Part shown: in pieces, positions 21,958-25,591 of the stretch
Layout: every line of letters begins with the position of its first letter
How positions within the stretch are numbered: position 1 is the first letter of the stretch
IMG/VR virus record: IMGVR_UViG_3300032309_001433
Coordinates: 1-25,591 of that record
Origin: a virus
Strand: one strand, 5' to 3'
Length of the DNA stretch: 25,591 nt
Notes under the pieces: generated by a model
Told to the model about the DNA's origin: nothing
The model's database searches: none
Seen by the model: only the letters and a program-made list of their open reading frames with translations
Program-made: the position numbers and the translations under genes

Positions 21958-23127
21958 TTAAGCCTCATTCAATGATTTGGTAATAAAATCAATTTCTTCT
22001 AACGACATTGATGGGAAATTACCAAGATAGAATCCATAAAAGTGAATATGTTCCGTATTTGGAAAATTCAAATGATAATTTTCAGGTAACATATTTTTTA
22101 AATATGGTTGTCTTAGTTGATTACCACCGCCAGCACTACCACGGCGAAACTCAATTTGTTCATCTTTCATCTTTGTCATTACTCTATTCAATAAATCTTG
22201 GTCTTTATCTTTCAGTATTAAATTGAAAGCATAGTTGCTGGCACCAATCAACTTAAAGCCAACATAAAACTTTCTTTGGTCTAACTTTGATAAAAACCTT
22301 TCGTGATTTCTATTTCGGAGTATAACATTATTCTCCAAATTTGGCAACTGTGATAACCCAAGTATACCGCCTAACTCATTGTTACGCATATTGTAGGCTG
22401 GGTGAGCAAAAATAAAATCTGAATTTAACTGTGGGTATAGCATAGTATAATCCAGTTTCATTTTTTCACTAGCACACTCTCTGACCATGCCGTGTGAGCG
22501 TAACATACGAACAGTATGGTAAACTTCTTCATCATTGGTACAAACCATACCGCCTTCAATCGTTGTCATATGGTGTGCATAATAGAAAGAGAAATTAGAC
22601 ATCCATCCAATACTACCGCAAAGTTCTGTTCCGTGCATTGCTCCATGTGACTCGCAAACATCTTCAATCAATGGAATCTTGTATTTGGCTAGAGTTGATA
22701 TCAAGTCATCAGTTAGTGCATCAAAGCCTTGGATATGTGATAAAAACACAGCACGGGTATTTGGTGTGATGGCTTTAATGATGGCATCAGGATTCATACC
22801 TAGAGTGTCAATATCCACATCAACAAAAACGGGTGTAAAACCACATTGTATTACCGAAGCAATATCAGATACCCATGTTAAAGGTGGTACAATAACTTCA
22901 CCGCCTTTTGGGTATTTAATTTTCAACATGGTCATTGAAAGTAGGTTAGCAGAAGCACCAGAGTTTACAAATACAGAATATTTTACGCCAAGCCATTTTG
23001 ACCAAGCTTCTTCAAACGCCTTACACTTTGGCCCATTGGTGAGAATAGGGTCATCTTGTTTTAAATGCTCAATCATGGCATCTAAATCTTGTCGTGTAAT
23101 ATTATTTCGCATCAAAGGGTATTTCAT
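21958..23127 (-). CDS. DegT-fold PLP/PMP sugar 3-dehydratase, ColD/RfbH-like (His replaces Lys)
   Basis: This 389-residue protein has DegT/DnrJ/EryC1 features: NSGASANLLSM at 55-65, VIVPPLTWVSD at 78-88, LIEDVCESHG at 153-162 (Asp binds the pyridinium) and FSFYYAHHMTTIEGG at 179-193. In ordinary sugar aminotransferases the seventh residue of that last block is the Schiff-base lysine; here it is His185. The same change defines GDP-4-keto-6-deoxymannose 3-dehydratase (ColD, 388 residues) and RfbH/E1, which remove the 3-OH using PMP. The length fits ColD rather than the longer iron-sulfur E1. A 3,6-dideoxy sugar product is therefore likely; the nucleotide carrier is unknown. Confidence 0.88.
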   Translation of the reverse strand: MKYPLMRNNITRQDLDAMIEHLKQDDPILTNGPKCKAFEEAWSKWLGVKYSVFVNSGASANLLSMTMLKIKYPKGGEVIVPPLTWVSDIASVIQCGFTPVFVDVDIDTLGMNPDAIIKAITPNTRAVFLSHIQGFDALTDDLISTLAKYKIPLIEDVCESHGAMHGTELCGSIGWMSNFSFYYAHHMTTIEGGMVCTNDEEVYHTVRMLRSHGMVRECASEKMKLDYTMLYPQLNSDFIFAHPAYNMRNNELGGILGLSQLPNLENNVILRNRNHERFLSKLDQRKFYVGFKLIGASNYAFNLILKDKDQDLLNRVMTKMKDEQIEFRRGSAGGGNQLRQPYLKNMLPENYHLNFPNTEHIHFYGFYLGNFPSMSLEEIDFITKSLNEA

Positions 23128-23134
23128 ACTTTCC

Positions 23135-24124
23135 TCACATATTGTTTAATATAACTTGTGAACCATTATTATCAAATTGAAATGGCACCCACACTTTTAT
23201 TTCTTTCATTGTCTTTTTAAAATGTTCTTGTAAGCTTGGCGGCACCAAAAACATAAAGAATCCACCGCCACCTGCACCCATTAATTTACCACCATAAGCA
23301 CCGTTTTCAATAGCAGAGTAATAGATGTTATCAATCCATTTTTGTGTAACACCATCTGCCAAATTTCGTTTAATACTCCAAGCGGTGTCTAGTAATTCTC
23401 CTATTATACTCATTTCTTTTTCTTTGGCAAGCATTGTTATAGCTTCATTGGTAGAGTTTGCCATTTCTAAAAGTAAGTTATCTATTTTACCTTCTTTAAT
23501 ATTGTCAACACTTTTCTTTGCATGGACTTCAGCGTGCCGAGAAACACCTGAGAAACCAAGCATGATATGAGATTCTAGGTATTTTTTGTATTCGTTTGAC
23601 ATTGGAAAATCTTCTGTTTTCCAACCATCACTAGACATAGAAATTAATTGTATACCGCCATGTGCCGCCATAATTTGGTCTTGTATGCCTACATTTTCAC
23701 CAATAAGGTCTTGTTCTACTGTAATGGCTTTTTGTGCTAGTTGTTCTTTTGTTAAAGATTCTTTTTGTAGATGATACAAGGCATTCAATAGACCTACTGT
23801 AAATGATGATGACGATCCAATACCTGAACGAGCAGGTAAATCTCCATCGTGACCAATGGTAATATTGCTGGTTATGTTTCTAAATTTTAAACAAGCACGA
23901 ATGGCTGGGTGGTCAATATCATCTACTGAATTAACATTCTCAATCTTTGAATATGTGATATGAATATTGTGGTCAAAAAATGGAGGCAATGGTTTCACAT
24001 GAACATAACAATGATGATTCATTGCAGCTGAAATACATTTACTTGGGTGATTATTATACCATGCTGGATAATCTGTGCCGCCACCAAATAAAGACAATCT
24101 ATATGGAGTTTTTGTTATAATCAT
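23135..24124 (-). CDS. GHMP sugar kinase, HddA-like
   Basis: This 329-residue kinase begins TPYRLSLFGGGTDYPAWY, has the glycine-rich ATP loop DLPARSGIGSSSSFTVG at 95-111, EQDLIGENVGIQDQIMAAHGG with the substrate/catalytic acids, and the GHMP C-terminal loop KLMGAGGGGFF. It resembles D-glycero-D-manno-heptose 7-phosphate kinases and related sugar-1-kinases. Its product would feed nucleotide-sugar formation. It lies between the oxygenase-like gene (ATGA overlap) and the ColD-like gene (seven-base gap). Confidence 0.9.
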   Translation of the reverse strand: MIITKTPYRLSLFGGGTDYPAWYNNHPSKCISAAMNHHCYVHVKPLPPFFDHNIHITYSKIENVNSVDDIDHPAIRACLKFRNITSNITIGHDGDLPARSGIGSSSSFTVGLLNALYHLQKESLTKEQLAQKAITVEQDLIGENVGIQDQIMAAHGGIQLISMSSDGWKTEDFPMSNEYKKYLESHIMLGFSGVSRHAEVHAKKSVDNIKEGKIDNLLLEMANSTNEAITMLAKEKEMSIIGELLDTAWSIKRNLADGVTQKWIDNIYYSAIENGAYGGKLMGAGGGGFFMFLVPPSLQEHFKKTMKEIKVWVPFQFDNNGSQVILNNM

Positions 24125-25026
24125 AATTTAACATGTTTTAATGTACCGCTTGTGTAATGACTGAACACAGTATTTTTTTCATGTGGCGGTTCAAACTCAC
24201 CTACATTACAAGCAATAAAAAGTTCTTCACCTATTTTAGGTATAGCATCCAAATACTCCGCTTTTCGGTCAGGATGAACATCATGGTCACCTGCAAAAAT
24301 TGTAGTATCAATAGACACACGGCTACCTGCACTTGGCAATCTATTCGTTTTGTGTATTAACGCATAGTCGCTTATGTTTATGTATCCTTTCTCTGGTACT
24401 ATGGTGTCATTCTCATAGTAGTCCACAGTCCATTGCATATCAGTATATTCAGCTGATGTTTCTAAAAAATTATCATTAAACTTTGATTCATCTTTAAGTT
24501 TGTAGAAATGTAAATAGTTATTATCGGCATCACCAAAAATTGGCATATGACAATTCATACCCCATGGTCCTTCAACCCATGCGTCAGAGTGTGGTAGTGC
24601 TGTGTCTAAACCACGGCCAACATTATCTTCTAGCTCTTGTGAATATTTGATACGAATGTTTGGAGTTAACCGAAACTTTTTTAGGTACTCTGGTTTATCT
24701 TCAATTAAATTGGCAACTAAATTACACCAACTACGAATAAAGAAATTGTATTCTAAAGCAAATTCTTTTTTTGGTACAACACCGCCATTTGGAGTTACAT
24801 TTAATCTATCTTGCCTACTAGCATCTAATCTTTTTATGAATTCAGCTTCGTCTGGTGTGTATTCAAAATGTAAAGCACGAGCAATATAAATTCCAATTGA
24901 TTGACATAAATCAGAGTATAATTTTTGCGGTACTTGTTTGCGAATAAACAAATCACGGACTTTTTCCATTTGCCAATTGTTGGCCATTTGGGTCATTCTA
25001 TCTTTACGATATTGTAATGAACTCAT
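24121..25026 (-). CDS. 2-oxoglutarate/Fe(II) oxygenase-like protein
   Basis: This 301-residue protein has ALPHSDAWVEGPWGMNCHMP around 144-162 with a candidate H146-x-D148 iron motif, then ALIHKTNRL with His225 as third ligand, and SRVSIDTTI with Arg236 and Ser238 as 2-oxoglutarate contacts. That order fits double-stranded beta-helix dioxygenases. The N-terminal 120 residues are helical. Its position in a sugar operon suggests hydroxylation of a sugar or small precursor rather than a protein. It overlaps both neighbours by four to six bases. The family call is by motif only. Confidence 0.55.
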   Translation of the reverse strand: MSSLQYRKDRMTQMANNWQMEKVRDLFIRKQVPQKLYSDLCQSIGIYIARALHFEYTPDEAEFIKRLDASRQDRLNVTPNGGVVPKKEFALEYNFFIRSWCNLVANLIEDKPEYLKKFRLTPNIRIKYSQELEDNVGRGLDTALPHSDAWVEGPWGMNCHMPIFGDADNNYLHFYKLKDESKFNDNFLETSAEYTDMQWTVDYYENDTIVPEKGYINISDYALIHKTNRLPSAGSRVSIDTTIFAGDHDVHPDRKAEYLDAIPKIGEELFIACNVGEFEPPHEKNTVFSHYTSGTLKHVKL

Positions 25027-25591
25027 AACAACTCTCTTATTCTCTGTATAATTTTTTCTTTTGATGGTGGTAGATTATCAACCTGTGAATAGAAACCTGC
25101 CGTCTTATTATCTAAACCCATTACATCTATATCCGCACCTGTTAATTTGTTTAAATCAAATGCTAAGCTTTTGGCAATACCATCAACATAGTCATCATCT
25201 AAAACAATACCTTTTCCTGTTTTTCGTAATGATGCCAGTTCTTCTACACTTGGTCTAAATGGTTTTATCTCCATAATATGGCACACATCAACTTGAATGC
25301 CTTCTTTCTCTAATTCTTTTGCAGCTTCCACGGCCGCAAAGCGTGTAATAGAAATAGGAAATAAAGTAATCTTTGCATTATCTTTATAGATGTTTGGCAT
25401 TTCTTCTGTATTGCCATATGCACCACGATGTTCTGAAACATAATACACTTCATCTTCAGCCATGAATTGTTTATATACGGACTCATATTCACCTGGTGTC
25501 ATTGGTGAAAATATTTTTAAACCTGGCATGCGATAGTATAATGAATGATGAGATGAACCTGCTACAGGCCCTATCGCACCTTCCATAGCAA
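25023..25591 (-). CDS. Transketolase / pyruvate dehydrogenase E1-beta-like subunit (5' end outside window)
   Basis: The frame is open to the right edge; at least 189 residues are seen, C-terminal part. The segment HSLYYRMPGLKIFSPMTPGEYESV matches, in its key residues (MPGLK, SPMTP), the transketolase pyrimidine-domain end of E1-beta/transketolase C-terminal subunits. VDVCHIMEIKPF and later GIVLDDDYVDGIAKSLAF match the C-terminal transketolase domain. The apparent ATG at 25586 is internal, as the family needs about 100 more residues before it. A separate N-terminal subunit, binding thiamine diphosphate, is expected just beyond the window. It probably makes or extends a ketose for the sugar pathway downstream. 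Confidence 0.82.
   Translation of the reverse strand, partial: AMEGAIGPVAGSSHHSLYYRMPGLKIFSPMTPGEYESVYKQFMAEDEVYYVSEHRGAYGNTEEMPNIYKDNAKITLFPISITRFAAVEAAKELEKEGIQVDVCHIMEIKPFRPSVEELASLRKTGKGIVLDDDYVDGIAKSLAFDLNKLTGADIDVMGLDNKTAGFYSQVDNLPPSKEKIIQRIRELL

Overview
The window is a contiguous block of the replication, recombination and transcription core of a T4-like tailed phage (myovirus). All recognised genes lie on the minus strand, so transcription runs from high to low coordinates. Genes are tightly packed with many ATGA, TGATG or TAATG start/stop overlaps, and the DNA is visibly AT-rich. Hallmarks are family B DNA polymerase (gp43), RegA, both clamp-loader subunits (gp62, gp44), the sliding clamp (gp45), the Rad50/Mre11-like nuclease (gp46/gp47) and the late sigma factor gp55. 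A peptide deformylase, a CobS/MoxR-type ATPase and short gp62/RegA forms recall the cyanophage/pelagiphage branch of T4-like viruses. No photosynthesis gene is seen, so an aquatic bacterial host is plausible but not proven.

Layout in transcription order (right to left). 25.6-21.0 kb: sugar operon with a transketolase/E1-beta-like subunit (cut by the window end), a 2-oxoglutarate-oxygenase-like protein, a GHMP sugar kinase, a DegT-fold enzyme whose PLP lysine is replaced by histidine (ColD/RfbH type) and an extended SDR epimerase. 21.0-19.85 kb: a Cys/His/Asp protein, gp55 and a small DUF465 coiled coil. 19.85-15.0 kb: gp47, gp46, a 61-residue protein, peptide deformylase and a DUF4338 (DruA-like) protein. 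15.0-10.4 kb: an accessory island with separate strong sigma70 promoters, holding a structured RNA, a 56-residue membrane protein, a CobT-like HExxH plus vWA protein, a MoxR/CobS-like ATPase and a small winged-helix-like protein with a pseudoknot-capable leader. 10.4-6.3 kb: a glycosyltransferase, a DUF5664 nucleotide-hydrolase-like protein, gp45, a 73-residue protein, gp44, a small membrane protein, gp62 and RegA. 6.3-3.4 kb: a 58-residue protein, a DUF4422-like glycosyltransferase, a rubredoxin/rubrerythrin pair and three small uncharacterised proteins. 3.35-0 kb: gp43, a GIY-YIG (T5orf172) nuclease-like gene and the start of an unrecognised gene.

The core genes together make the replisome (gp43 with gp45 loaded by gp44/62), recombination-dependent replication (gp46/47) and late transcription (gp55 on the gp45 clamp). 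RegA represses translation of early messages. The accessory genes suggest cell-surface sugar modification, peroxide handling, and an ATPase/vWA remodelling module of unknown purpose.

The most unusual signals are: (1) the clamp-binding tail SLESFFG shared by DNA polymerase and the adjacent nuclease within a 21-bp direct repeat; (2) a GC-rich 31-bp sequence shared by two unrelated genes 8 kb apart; (3) the 10.4-15.0 kb island with duplicated promoter/palindrome units, a leader pseudoknot and a promoter-to-terminator small RNA.
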